From contig OZ250179.1 of the NCBI GenBank assembly GCA_965238125.1, positions 1,922,001-1,986,000 of the forward strand: a DNA stretch of 64,000 bases. Direction: 5' to 3'. This DNA comes from UBA6623 sp965238125 (lineage in GTDB: Bacteria; Acidobacteriota; Terriglobia; Bryobacterales; UBA6623). A model generated the notes under the pieces. The model was given only the letters and a program-made list of their open reading frames with translations, made no database searches and was not told the DNA's origin. Made by a program: the position numbers and the translations under genes. Shown piece after piece: positions 35,512 through 44,927 of this stretch; the stretch's first letter is position 1; every line of letters begins with the position of its first letter.

Positions 35512-37422
35512 TTGATCGGCCAAACCATCTCCCACTACAAGATCCTATCCGAGCTCGGCCGGGGCGGGATGGGTGTCGTTTACAAGGCCGAGGACACCAA
35601 GCTCGATCGCCCCGTAGCCCTAAAATTTCTCGCACCACATCTGCTGCGTGACGACGAAGCCCGCAAGCGTTTCGAGCGCGAAGCCAAAGCCGCCGCGCGG
35701 CTCGACCAGCCGGCCCTTTCACCCGATGGCACTCTTGTGGCCTACGCTTCCGACCGGGCCGGAGGGGGAGACCTCGACGTCTGGGTCGAGCAGATCGATG
35801 GTGGCGGCGAACCGATTCCTCTCACGAACCATCCGGGCGACGACCACGAGCCTGATTTCTCGCCGGACGGGAGAACGATTGCTTTCCGTTCGGAGAGGGA
35901 TGGCGGGGGCGTCTACACAGTCCCTGCCTTGGGAGGCGACTCCAGACTGCTTGTGCAGGGAGGGCGTCGTCGCCGCTTCTCACCTGATGGGCAATACGTT
36001 GCCTACTGGAAGAGTGGCGTCAGGCAGACTTTTCTCGGGAGTGTCGGCGTGGTTCGCGCCCTCGGCGGGGAACCTCGCACGGTGCAGCCTGATTTTTTCT
36101 CGGCTCTTTACCCCATCTGGACCCCGGACAGCCGCCATCTGCTCTTCGCTGGATCGGCGGATCTTACTCTGACTAATTGGGACTGGTGGGTGGTTCCCCT
36201 CGAAGGTGGCGAACCCGTGAGGACGAATGTAGCAGAAGCGCTGATCACGCATGGGGTGGGTGTCGCCGAACTTTTCTCTACCCGGCCGGGAGCCTGGACT
36301 CCGGGAAGTGACGCCGTCTTGCTCGAAGCCGACGAGGGGGATACTAGACATATCTGGCGAGTCCCTTTGTCGACCGAGACGTGGCAGCCCGCAGGACCGC
36401 CTTTGCGCCTCACAGCGGGCCGGGGTGAGGGACAGCCTGCGGTTGGATCCGGCGGCGTCATCGCCTTCGCGGACCGCAACCTGAACATCGATATCTGGGC
36501 TCTGCCGGTGAACCCGAACGACGGGCAAGTGCTTGGCGAATTGGAGCGGCTCACCTTCACGGCTGCATCCGAATTGAGTCCGTCCATCTCCCTAGATGGC
36601 AGCACCATGGTGTATGCGTTGGCACGCACCCCGATCTCCGGGGATATTTGGATCAAGGACCTCAACGCAGACAAACCTCGCGCCTTGACGGTATCTCCCT
36701 GGCTGGAGATACAGCCGGTCATCAGCGCGGATGGATCGCGCGTCGCGTACAGCGTGATAGAAGACACAGCAAGGTGGATGGGGCAGGAGACAACGTGGAT
36801 TGAGTCTCTTCAGACGGCAGGCAAAGCCTCGGAAAGACTCTGTACGCGGGATTGCTTCTGGGCATGGGGCTTGAACTCGACAGGCGACTACCTGATCTAT
36901 ATGGCTGACCAAGAGAGCCAAATCCTCGGTGTTCTAGCCACAGCGTCCAAGGAGCAAATCGGCGCACTCAAGCACCCAGACTACCCGCTGTATCAAGCGG
37001 GGTTTTCCCCGGACGATCAATGGATCGTCTTCCACGGGACCCCTGACGCCGAGCGAACTCAAGTGTTCATCGCTCCGGTCCCCCAAGGGATCGACGAGGA
37101 CGCCGAACAGTGGATTCGAGTTACGGATGGGTCGGCTCTGGACGACAAGCCGCGCTGGTCTCCAGATGGCAACTTGATCTACCTACTGTCCAACCGCGAC
37201 GGCTTTATCTGCCTTTGGGCGCAACGTTTGAACCCTGCAACGAAGGAGCCCGTCGATAAGCCGTTTCTAGTTCATCACTTTCACAATACAGGCCGGTCGC
37301 TTGCGGAGATCCCCGTGTCCCAAACCAACATCTCGGTCGCCCGCGACAAGATCGTGATGCCGCTGGCTGAACTGAGCGGCAACATCTGGCTCATGGAACC
37401 CCAGGAACGGGCAGAGGACTAA
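35512..37422 (+). CDS. Ser/Thr kinase N-lobe remnant fused to a TolB/PD40-type beta-propeller
   Basis: The 636-residue frame (TTG start, as its paralogue uses GTG) begins with a protein-kinase N-lobe: GRGGMGVVYKAEDTKL glycine loop and VALKFLAPHLL with the ATP lysine. At about residue 65 (EAKAAARLDQ) it passes directly to PALSPDGTLVAYASDRAGGG and repeated PD40/WD40-like blades (DFSPDGRTIAF; RWSPDGNLIYLLSNRDG). The catalytic HRD and DFG motifs, activation segment and membrane helix normally between them are missing, apparently by an in-frame deletion. The product has no kinase activity as predicted; the propeller could still fold. Such kinase-propeller proteins are common in Acidobacteriota. 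Confidence 0.75.
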   Translation: MIGQTISHYKILSELGRGGMGVVYKAEDTKLDRPVALKFLAPHLLRDDEARKRFEREAKAAARLDQPALSPDGTLVAYASDRAGGGDLDVWVEQIDGGGEPIPLTNHPGDDHEPDFSPDGRTIAFRSERDGGGVYTVPALGGDSRLLVQGGRRRRFSPDGQYVAYWKSGVRQTFLGSVGVVRALGGEPRTVQPDFFSALYPIWTPDSRHLLFAGSADLTLTNWDWWVVPLEGGEPVRTNVAEALITHGVGVAELFSTRPGAWTPGSDAVLLEADEGDTRHIWRVPLSTETWQPAGPPLRLTAGRGEGQPAVGSGGVIAFADRNLNIDIWALPVNPNDGQVLGELERLTFTAASELSPSISLDGSTMVYALARTPISGDIWIKDLNADKPRALTVSPWLEIQPVISADGSRVAYSVIEDTARWMGQETTWIESLQTAGKASERLCTRDCFWAWGLNSTGDYLIYMADQESQILGVLATASKEQIGALKHPDYPLYQAGFSPDDQWIVFHGTPDAERTQVFIAPVPQGIDEDAEQWIRVTDGSALDDKPRWSPDGNLIYLLSNRDGFICLWAQRLNPATKEPVDKPFLVHHFHNTGRSLAEIPVSQTNISVARDKIVMPLAELSGNIWLMEPQERAED

Positions 37423-37549
37423 CTCCCTCAAAAAGAACCACATAGCGCTCTGAGATTCCACTCACTGGAGCGGCCCAGAACCTCGTCAGGGGGTTGGAAA
37501 CGTGCATAGGGCAACGTCCCGGGCCCAGAAAAAAATCTTTGTTGGACGG

Positions 37550-37562
37550 ATCGATTGTTATC
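37550..37562 (+). promoter_or_regulatory. Conserved motif atcgattgttatc upstream of kinase gene 2
   Basis: Second copy of the 13-mer, 35 bases before the GTG start at 37598; TAGAAT at 37581-37586 lies between and could be a -10. Confidence 0.4.
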
Positions 37563-37597
37563 ACCAGCTATCTGTGAAACGGTAGAATTGGACCGTC

Positions 37598-39904
37598 GTG
37601 ATCGGCACAACCATCAGCCACTACAAGATCATCTCCGAGCTCGGCCGGGGCGGGATGGGTGTGGTCTACAAGGCCGTCGATACGAAACTCGATCGGCCTG
37701 TCGCGCTGAAGTTTCTCTCGGCGCGGGCTCTGGAGGACGAAGATGCTACCGTCCGCTTCTTCCGCGAGGCCAAGGCCGCCGCCGCGCTCGATCACGAGAA
37801 CATCTGCACGATCCACGAGATCGACGAGGTCGACGGCCACACCTTCATGGCGATGGCCTTCATCGAAGGCCGGACGATTAAGCAGATGGTTCTCGAACGT
37901 CCCCTGCCGATCGACCAGGCTCTCGATATTGCGATCCAGACCGCCAGAGGTTTGCAGGCGGCCCACGAAAGCGGGGTTGTTCATCGCGACATCAAGAGTT
38001 CGAACTTGATGCTGACGCCGCGAGATCAGGTCAAGATCCTGGACTTCGGGCTGGCGCAGCTTGCCGAAGGCTCGAAGTTGACCAAGACCCAGACGATCCT
38101 CGGGACGCCCGCCTACATGTCGCCCGAGCAGGTCCGAGGAGAAAACACTGACCGTAGGACCGACATGTGGTCGTTGGGAGTTGTCCTTTACGAGATGGTC
38201 ACGGGTAAGCGGCCGTTTGCCGGAGAGGCTGAAGCCGCGTTGACTTACGGGATTCTCAACAAAGAGCCGGAGCCTGTAACGGGCTTGCGCAGCGGTCTAC
38301 CGCTAGACCTCGATCGCATCGTCAGTAAGGCCTTGGCCAAGGATCCCGACGAGCGGTATCAACACGTGGACGAGTTCATGGTCGATTTGCGGGGCCTGCG
38401 GGGGAAAAGATCGGGTGCCGAACGAGTCGAAAGAAGGAAGGAGTCAGCAAACCGACAACGTCCGAGCGCCTTACGGCGGCGCGTTCTACAGCTCAAAGCG
38501 GCTATTGGGGCCGCGATCGTTCTGTCTTTTCTTTTTGTTGGATGGCTGTTCACGAAGTCTGATCGCCAAGCCGCCACCCTCGACGGGCAAGGCGCGGGGG
38601 AATCGTCTCCGTCGTTGGCGGTTCTGCCGCTCGAAAATCTATCCGGTGATCCCGAGCAGGATTATTTCACGGACGGTATGACCGAGGAGCTGATCAGCAA
38701 CCTCGGAACCATCCGATCTTTGCGCGTTGTGTCGAGAACCTCCGCCATGCAGTACAAGGGCACCAAGAAACTCCTGCCTGAGATCGCCCGCGAGTTGAAC
38801 GTGAACCACTTGATCGAGGGCTCCGTACTACGAGCGGACGATCAGATTCGTGTAACCGTGCGACTGACCGAAGCCGCCGCGGACAGACAGGTATGGTCCC
38901 ACAGCTATGAACGCCCCTTGCGGGATATCATCAGCCTTCAACGCGAAATCGCAAGGGAGGTGGCTCGCGCTATCGAGCTGGAAACCAGTCCCGACGAGGA
39001 AGCCAGGTTGTCCGGCGGGCGTCCGGTGGACCCGGCGGCGTACACCGAATATCTCAAGGGCCGCATGTTCTTGGCCCAGAGACACCCCGAAAGTTTTCGC
39101 CGGGCCGAGCAGTCTTTCCAGCGTGCAATCGAGAGCAATCCTCGTTATGCGCGGGCGTACGCCGGATTGGCGGATTCCTACCTGCTCATGATGTGGTACA
39201 GCCTCATTCATCCGAGGAAAGGCTCCCCGATAGCCGAGAGGTCGGCGTTGAAAGCGCTGGAGATCGACGACTCCCTCGCGGAGGCGTACGTTTCACTGGC
39301 GTTCGCGAGATTTTTTGAGTGGGAGGCGTCGGAGGCAAGCTTTCGAAGAGCGCTGGAGCTGAACCCGGGCTATGCGAACGGCCGTCATTGGTACGCCGTC
39401 CATCTCATGGCCACCGGAAGGCACGAGCAGGCAATTGAACAGATGAAGCGCGCATTGGGCCTCGATCCGCATTCCCTAATATTCAACACAGACCTGGGAG
39501 CGGCTCTCTACTACGCGCGCCGCCTAACTCACGCCGCCGAACAGCTGAGGGCAACCGTGGAAATGGACCCCCTCTTTTTTCGGGCTCACTATACCCTCGG
39601 AGACGTGTATGCAGCGCAGGGTCAATATGACAAAGCGACCTCGGAAATGCGGCAAGCGGTGGAACTTTCCCGACGGAACGCACGACCGGTTGCAGGTCTG
39701 GCGCACGCCTACGCGAAGTCCGGCGAGCGGCGGAAAGCTCTCGATCTACTCAACGAATTGAAGGAGCGTTCCGAATACGAGTACATCGCACCCATATGGT
39801 TTGCGCACATTCATGTCGGGCTCGGCAACACGGATGAGGCCATACGGGCGCTCAACAAGGGTTGGCAAGATCGTCAGCCCTGGATCGCTTTCGTGAAGGT
39901 ATAG
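37598..39904 (+). CDS. Membrane Ser/Thr protein kinase with TolB-like and TPR domains
   Basis: The 768-residue protein has a complete kinase domain (GRGGMGVVYKAVDTKLDRPV; VVHRDIKSSNLML; KILDFGLAQL; TPAYMSPEQV), one transmembrane helix (AAIGAAIVLSFLFVGWLF, about 305-325), a TolB/FlgO-like domain (PSLAVLPLENLSGDPEQDYF to AREVARAIEL), and about eight TPR units. It probably senses a periplasmic signal and phosphorylates cytoplasmic targets. A TAG at 39902-39904 follows WIAFVKV; in frame beyond it PALEPLRSEPRFQDLLKRMN and FPESEH lead to a second TAG at 39985, which is the usual ending of this protein family. The present stop therefore probably removes the last 27 residues. Confidence 0.85.
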   Translation: MIGTTISHYKIISELGRGGMGVVYKAVDTKLDRPVALKFLSARALEDEDATVRFFREAKAAAALDHENICTIHEIDEVDGHTFMAMAFIEGRTIKQMVLERPLPIDQALDIAIQTARGLQAAHESGVVHRDIKSSNLMLTPRDQVKILDFGLAQLAEGSKLTKTQTILGTPAYMSPEQVRGENTDRRTDMWSLGVVLYEMVTGKRPFAGEAEAALTYGILNKEPEPVTGLRSGLPLDLDRIVSKALAKDPDERYQHVDEFMVDLRGLRGKRSGAERVERRKESANRQRPSALRRRVLQLKAAIGAAIVLSFLFVGWLFTKSDRQAATLDGQGAGESSPSLAVLPLENLSGDPEQDYFTDGMTEELISNLGTIRSLRVVSRTSAMQYKGTKKLLPEIARELNVNHLIEGSVLRADDQIRVTVRLTEAAADRQVWSHSYERPLRDIISLQREIAREVARAIELETSPDEEARLSGGRPVDPAAYTEYLKGRMFLAQRHPESFRRAEQSFQRAIESNPRYARAYAGLADSYLLMMWYSLIHPRKGSPIAERSALKALEIDDSLAEAYVSLAFARFFEWEASEASFRRALELNPGYANGRHWYAVHLMATGRHEQAIEQMKRALGLDPHSLIFNTDLGAALYYARRLTHAAEQLRATVEMDPLFFRAHYTLGDVYAAQGQYDKATSEMRQAVELSRRNARPVAGLAHAYAKSGERRKALDLLNELKERSEYEYIAPIWFAHIHVGLGNTDEAIRALNKGWQDRQPWIAFVKV

Positions 39905-40034
39905 CCTGCTCTTGAACCCCTTCGGTCGGAACCGCGATTTCAGGATTTGCTCAAGCGGATGAACTTCCCGGAGTCGGAACATTAGGGGGAAATCGCAGAG
40001 GGAGCTTGCCGATCGTGCCTTCTCGTAAGATCTA

Positions 40035-41127
40035 CTGAGTCTCGCATAATATACTGTCAATCGAGACAAAGAGAAGACTGTTTCCAGAAAGCGGTAATCA
40101 AGCGCGGTTTGCGGCGCATTCGCCGCAGCGCTTTGCGGGCGCGCTCGTCGAGTTCCCAGTAGTCCTTCGGGCAGACGTTGGGCAACTCGTGCTGCTTCCA
40201 GTACGCCCAAATGTATTCCACCGGGTTCAACTCCGGCGCATAGGGCGGCAAGTACTCCGTTGCGATGTGATCCTCGGAGAGCTGGATGAACTCCCGCACC
40301 AGGCGGCTGCGGTGCGCCGGCAGCCGGTCCCAGACGATCAGCAGTGGGCCGTCGATGTGGCGCACCAAAGCCTTCAGGAAGTCGATGACCTCCAGCTCGC
40401 CGATCGCGCCGGGATAGAGCCGGAAGTAAAAGTTGCGCAACGTCAGCCCGGCCGACACCGACAGCTTGTCCCAGTTGAAGTTGAACTCCAACACCGGTGT
40501 CTCGCCGCGCGGCGCCCAGGTGCGGCAACGATGCGGCTTCTGACTCAATCCGCTTTCGTCGATGAAGACGATCGTACGTTCTTCTTTGCGGGCTTTTTTT
40601 TAATGGCCGGCCAAGTCTTGCGCTGCCAGCCGCGGATGGCCTCTTCGTTGCGCTCCCGCGCTTTGCCGACGGGCCGTTGCGGGCTCCAACCGAGCGCCCG
40701 CAGGATCTTCCAGACATGGCCCTCGTGATAGCGCACGCCGAACTCGTCTCCGATCAGACGAGCGACCCGCGGACAGCTCCACAGCGGCGTCGGGAAGCCG
40801 TGCGCCTCGGGGCCTTCCAGCAGCAACGCCTCGAGGCGTTCGAGCTGCGCGGCGTCCAACAGCGGCTTACGGCCGGCGCGGCCGGCCTGGCGCAACCCGG
40901 CTTCGCCGTCACGCCGGTATCGTCGCAGCCACTCGCTGACGCTTTGCCGCGCGACCTTCAATCGCCTCGCTGTCTCGGACTGACTACAGCCTTGCTCGAC
41001 CAACCGGATCGCTTTGAAACGGCGCTTCTCCAGGGCCTCGAAATCCCGCCGTACGCCTTTTATATTTCCCATACATACAAAGACGTACGTACCCCAAAAA
41101 GGTGTCACTTTATTTTGCGAGACTCAA
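40035..41127 (-). mobile_element. IS630-family insertion sequence, copy 1 (1,093 bp)
   Basis: Ends carry inverted repeats ctgagtctcgca / ttgagtctcgca and are flanked by TA at 40033-40034 and 41128-41129, as expected for IS630/Tc1-type insertion. Nearly identical to copy 3. Confidence 0.92.
40057..41072 (-). CDS. IS630-family transposase (copy 1), two frames joined by a -1 shift
   Basis: Frame one (ATG 41072) encodes a helix-turn-helix DNA-binding part (FEALEKRRFKAIRLVEQGCS; SETARRLKVARQSVSEWLRR). The DDE part lies in the -1 frame and ends at 40057 (SQKPHRCRTWAPRGETPVLE; LLIVWDRLPAH; ELNPVEYIW). The overlap contains eight A residues followed by G (40604-40611 on the plus strand read as T), giving the slippery heptamer A AAA AAG. 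The same arrangement is kept in all three copies, so programmed -1 frameshifting, not decay, is the likely explanation. Confidence 0.88.
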
Positions 41128-41129
41128 TA

Positions 41130-41661
41130 AGCGGGCTAGCCGCCGAAATAGGCGCTGCGACTTGGCGGCCGTCGATCGACGTTGCAACGCTCGCCGCTCT
41201 CGTCGCTTCGGTGATTCCCAGAATCTTTTTCATTCAGGGTGTAAGAATTCGCAGCCTTGCCGCACTCACTATCGAGGCCGCAAAGCGGTCATGGAGCATA
41301 ACCGAAAGGAGAACATATGAGACTAGAAAGGATACTTTTGACGCTGGGCGCCGGCAGCCCACTCTGGCTGTTCGTCTATGGTTTCTTTTGCAGCCTGGTT
41401 TTCACGTAAACGAAAACCGCGACACATGCGGCTAAACCGCAGGTAGTAGCCGCCGGGCATCTGGTGTTTTGCACCTGATAGACTTTGCCTGCTGAGAGGC
41501 GGAAACCTGTGGACAATGGCGGCGGGCACAAACGTCTAGCCCCGGCACTGGAGCGGACAGCCCAGCACTCATGAAGATCTCAGACAGAGGACACTTTAGA
41601 CGCGAAGAGGTGGAACAATGACCGGCATTTCGAGCGTTCGACAGCCTCCAGTTGAGGCGCT
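41130..41661. other. Gap between two IS630 copies with one tiny ORF
   Basis: About 530 bases left between oppositely oriented IS630 copies. No recognisable protein is encoded on either strand apart from the 30-codon frame at 41317. It is probably what remains of a former gene region between the two insertion sites. Confidence 0.5.
41317..41409 (+). CDS. Possible 30-aa hydrophobic peptide
   Basis: A strong AAAGGAGAAC site precedes ATG 41317. The frame reads MRLERILLTLGAGSPLWLFV then YGFFCSLVFT and stops with TAA; it is a single hydrophobic stretch after two positive residues. It could be a small membrane peptide or the beginning of a gene removed by IS insertion. No family known. Confidence 0.35.
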   Translation: MRLERILLTLGAGSPLWLFVYGFFCSLVFT

Positions 41662-41663
41662 TA

Positions 41664-42757
41664 TTGAGTCTCGCAAAGTAGAGTGACACTTTTTGGTGTT
41701 GCCGTACGTATTCTTATGTATGGGAACACCGAAAGGAAAGCGCCGCGATTTCGAAGCATTGGAGAAACGCCGTTTCGAAGCGATGCGTTTGCTCGATGAA
41801 GGACTCAATCAGTCCGAAACCGCCAGGCGTCTGACAGTCGCCCGCCAAACCGTCAGTGAGTGGCGACGACAGTACCTGGCGCAAGGCGAGGCCGGGCTGC
41901 GCAAGGCCGGCCGCGCCGGCCGCAAGCCGCTATTAGACGCCACGCAGCTCGAACGCCTGGAGATCCTGCTGCTCGAAGGCCCCGAGGCGCACGGCTTCCC
42001 GACGCCGTTGTGGAGCTGTCCGCGGGTGGCTCGTCTGATCCGAGACGAGTTCGGCGTGCGCTATCACGAGGGCCATGTCTGGAAGATCCTGCGGGCGCTC
42101 GGCTGGAGCCCGCAACGCCCGGTCGGCAAAGCCCGCGAGCGCAACGAAGAGGCCATCCGCGACTGGAAGTGCAAGAGGTGGCCGGCCATTAAAAAAAAGC
42201 CCGCAAACAAGACCGCACGATCGTCTTCATCGACGAAAGCGGATGGAGTCAGAAGCCGCATCGTTGCCGCACCTGGGCGCCGCGCGGCGAGACGCCGCTG
42301 CTGGAGTTCAACTTCAATTGGCAGAAGCTTTCGGTGTCGGCCGGGTTGACGTTGCGCAACTTTTACTTTCGGCTCTATCCCGGCGCGATTGGCGAGTTGG
42401 AGGTCATCGACTTTCTGCAGGCCTTGGTTCGCCACATGGACGGCCCGTTGATGATCGTCTGGGACCGCTTGCCGGCGCATCGCAGTCGGATGGTGCGAGA
42501 GTTCATTGAACTCTCGCAAGGCCATATCGTGACGGAGTATTTGCCGGCGTATGCGCCGGAGCTGAATCCGGTGGAATACATCTGGGCGTACTGGAAACAG
42601 CACGAGTTGCCGAACGTCTGTCCGAAGGACTACTGGGAACTCGACGAACGTGCCCGCAAAACGCTGCGGCGCATGCGCCGCAAAACGCGCTTGATTACCG
42701 CTTTCTGGAAACAGTCTTCTCTTTGTCTCGATTGACAGGATATTATGCGAGACTCAA
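41664..42757 (+). mobile_element. IS630-family insertion sequence, copy 2 (1,094 bp)
   Basis: Begins ttgagtctcgca, ends tgcgagactcaa, flanked by TA at 41662-41663 and 42758-42759. It is on the opposite strand from copies 1 and 3 and more diverged from them at the base level while keeping the same layout. Confidence 0.92.
41720..42735 (+). CDS. IS630-family transposase (copy 2), two frames joined by a -1 shift
   Basis: ATG 41720 begins MGTPKGKRRDFEALEKRRFE with the helix-turn-helix part. The A8-G slippery run at 42191-42199 leads by a -1 shift to DRTIVFIDESGWSQKP and the rest of the DDE domain (LMIVWDRLPAH; ELNPVEYIW) ending at 42735. Without a shift the first frame would continue to 42349. 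All catalytic acidic residues are in the shifted frame. Confidence 0.88.
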
Positions 42758-42798
42758 TAGGTGTCCAAAAGGGGCACAAAGGGGGAAACCGGGAGGGG

Positions 42799-42818
42799 AA
42801 ACCGGGGACAGTTTCCTA
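42799..42818 (+). repeat. Left 20-bp inverted repeat of the RAYT unit
   Basis: aaaccggggacagtttccta is the exact reverse complement of 43609-43628, which lies at the end of the transposase gene. REP-like sequences of this kind usually flank RAYT genes. Confidence 0.8.
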
Positions 42819-42904
42819 ATAAATAATCTTCATGACGACTTTTTCGGGGCGACGTGTGAGAGAATGGGCGGCAGGCTTCCAGCCTTTCAACATCAAACTA
42901 TCCC

Positions 42905-43611
42905 GTGCCCAGACAAGCGCGGGTGGTGGCGGTCGCCGCACCGCATCACATCACATCGCCCAAAGAGGCAATAACCGCCAGGACGTTTTCCTGTATGACG
43001 ATGACCGCCGGCGTTATCTCGAAACGCTGCGAGTCGAGTGCGCACGCCGCGAGGTGGCGGTGCCGGCCTGGTGTTTGATGTCGAATCATATTCATTTGGT
43101 GGCGATCCCGGGGCGGAGCGATTCGCTCGCCAAAGCGCTCGGCCAGACCCATCAGCTGCACGCCCAGAGGTTCAATCAGCACTACGGCCGAAGCGGGCAC
43201 CTGTGGCAGAACCGCTTTTATTCGTGTGCGTTAGGGAGAGATTATTTGGCACGCGCGCCGGCTTACGTGGACCTGAATCCGGTTCGCGCCGCGATGGTGC
43301 CCCAGGCGACCGACTACCCCTGGTCGAGCGCGCGAGCGCATACCGGGGGAGGCGACGGCGACGGACTGTTGGACCTGGGGTTGTGGAAGCAGGTGTGTCC
43401 ATGCGACGACTGGGAAGATGTGATTCGAGCGGAACCACCCGGCGAGGAGGCGCTGGGAGAGTTGCGAGAGGCGACCCGGGCGGGGCGTCCGAGGGGCGAA
43501 GCCGATTTTGTGGACGAGCTGGAAAGGCGGGTGGGAAAGAAGCTGCGACGCGGTTCGCCGGGGCGTCCGCCGAAGACCGGAACTCTCGCAGCAGCAGCTG
43601 GCCGGAAATAG
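42905..43611 (+). pseudogene. REP-associated tyrosine transposase (RAYT, IS200-like), broken at the N-terminus
   Basis: The Y1/HUH nuclease is recognisable from IAQRGNNRQDVFLYDDDRRR, the HUH box CLMSNHIHLVAIP and YVDLNPVRAAMV. A GTG at 42905 gives the expected start VPRQARVVAVAAPHHI, but a tandem duplication of the five bases atcac (42945-42949 and 42950-42954) shifts the frame just before AQRGNN. The frame that includes the nuclease opens upstream at 42832 with an unrelated 40-residue leader and no clear ribosome site, so expression is doubtful. Intact homologues act on the flanking REP-like repeats. Original length about 234 residues. Confidence 0.8.
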
Positions 43612-43628
43612 GAAACTGTCCCCGGTTT
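43609..43628 (-). repeat. Right 20-bp inverted repeat of the RAYT unit
   Basis: Reverse complement of 42799-42818. It overlaps the TAG stop of the transposase frame by 3 bases, so the palindrome is tied to the gene. Confidence 0.8.
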
Positions 43629-43758
43629 GTCCCATCCGCAAGACTGAGCCGATTGCGGACGCGAAGAAACGGGGTCAACCGAAGAGCGCCAACTCGCAGG
43701 TGTCCCAACCACCCTCTGGTCCCCGATCAAACCCTGCGCGATCTCCGGAAACCTACGT

Positions 43759-44697
43759 TTACCGGCGGAGTGACTCGACTCCATCCGCCAGTTCGTGAAG
43801 AGCCGCAACCTCGTCACCCGTCAACGCGCGGTCGAAGACGGCTAGATCGTCGAAGAGTCCCACGTAGTTAACACCCAGGCGAAGGGCTGCCTGCTCTACG
43901 TCCCACGTGAATGGCTCGCTGATCCCTTCCGCCGTACCTTGGAGTTCGCCGTCCAGGTAAAGTTTGGCAGTCCCGCCAACGGCCGAGTTCAGGCCGGAGT
44001 AAGTGACCACGACGTGATTCCACTGACCGCTGCTAAAGGGTGGCTCATCAACCGCCACCAGGCGCTTTTCGAAGTCGGGGCTTTTGTCCGGGGGGAGTTT
44101 CTCCGGGTTCCATGCATCGAGGTCGCCGAACACGCCCAACCGAAACTTGCGCGGATTCTTGTCGGTAAAGTCCACCCACACAGCCGCGTCGTTGTAGGCG
44201 GAATCGGTCACCTGGATGGGATCGCAGTAGCCCGGCTCCAGATCAACGGCCGGATCGAGGCTCAGCCAGAATGATACCGTGCCCGCAATGTCACTACCGG
44301 AATAGGCGACGTTGTCCTTGGCCTTGTAGAAGAGAGCTTGGGTGTTCTTCTTGCCGAACCGGAGAGCGTCGCCAAACCGGCCCGCTCCAGACACGATTTC
44401 GACATCGGGCACACTGATCCCCGGCCTTGCCTGGTCTGCCTCGTCGAAGGAAGGAGCCGAGTAGATAGCGGGGTCACCGGAGGCGAAGTCCGCATCCGGG
44501 CCGTTGTCGAAGGAGGCGTGGAAGGTTAGAGATTCCGTGAGCACTGCCGTGCCCGGATTCTGCTCTTCCGCTTCGGGCTCTGGTTCTATTTTGCCGGACG
44601 AGCAACCGGCCACCACGAAGAGAGTCAGGACGTGTCCGAGGATGAGACAAGCGCCGTTCATTGGCAGGCGTCGAACGCTACCACTAAGAGGTTTCAT
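43759..44697 (-). CDS. Lipoprotein with a LamG-like jelly-roll domain
   Basis: From ATG 44697 the product has about 312 residues: a lipoprotein signal (GHVLTLFVVAGCSSG), an acidic linker rich in E and P, and a concanavalin A/LamG-like domain (LTFHASFDNGPDADFASGDP; GTVSFWLSLDPAVDLEPGY; SGQWNHVVVTYSG; AKLYLDGELQGTAEG; FDDLAVFDRALTGDEVAALH). This is the typical laminin-G carbohydrate- or protein-binding module of surface proteins. The start could also be ATG 44736 or 44661. It is isolated between the RAYT unit and an IS630 copy. Confidence 0.78.
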   Translation of the reverse strand: MKPLSGSVRRLPMNGACLILGHVLTLFVVAGCSSGKIEPEPEAEEQNPGTAVLTESLTFHASFDNGPDADFASGDPAIYSAPSFDEADQARPGISVPDVEIVSGAGRFGDALRFGKKNTQALFYKAKDNVAYSGSDIAGTVSFWLSLDPAVDLEPGYCDPIQVTDSAYNDAAVWVDFTDKNPRKFRLGVFGDLDAWNPEKLPPDKSPDFEKRLVAVDEPPFSSGQWNHVVVTYSGLNSAVGGTAKLYLDGELQGTAEGISEPFTWDVEQAALRLGVNYVGLFDDLAVFDRALTGDEVAALHELADGVESLRR

Positions 44698-44927
44698 AAC
44701 ACCGCCATTCCAGCTTGAGCAAGGGTTATTGTACATTACACGAATCTCTCCACTTCAGCGCTCACCATCCAGCGCACGCTCAAACCGCGTCGGACCATGA
44801 TGACATCGGATCGACAGACCCCGAAGGGCGGAACGACTACCTTGCTCACAGCGGCCTTTCTCCATTTCGAGCTGAACCGGCACACCATTCTTATATCGCA
44901 CACCCAGCCTACCGCACGACCTGCCTA

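Noticed and set aside
14500..39985. TAG reassigned to a sense codon, because two genes have in-frame TAG where sense is expected
   Set aside because: Normal genes here end with TAG (pgi, the integrase, xth) and the two cases have other explanations.
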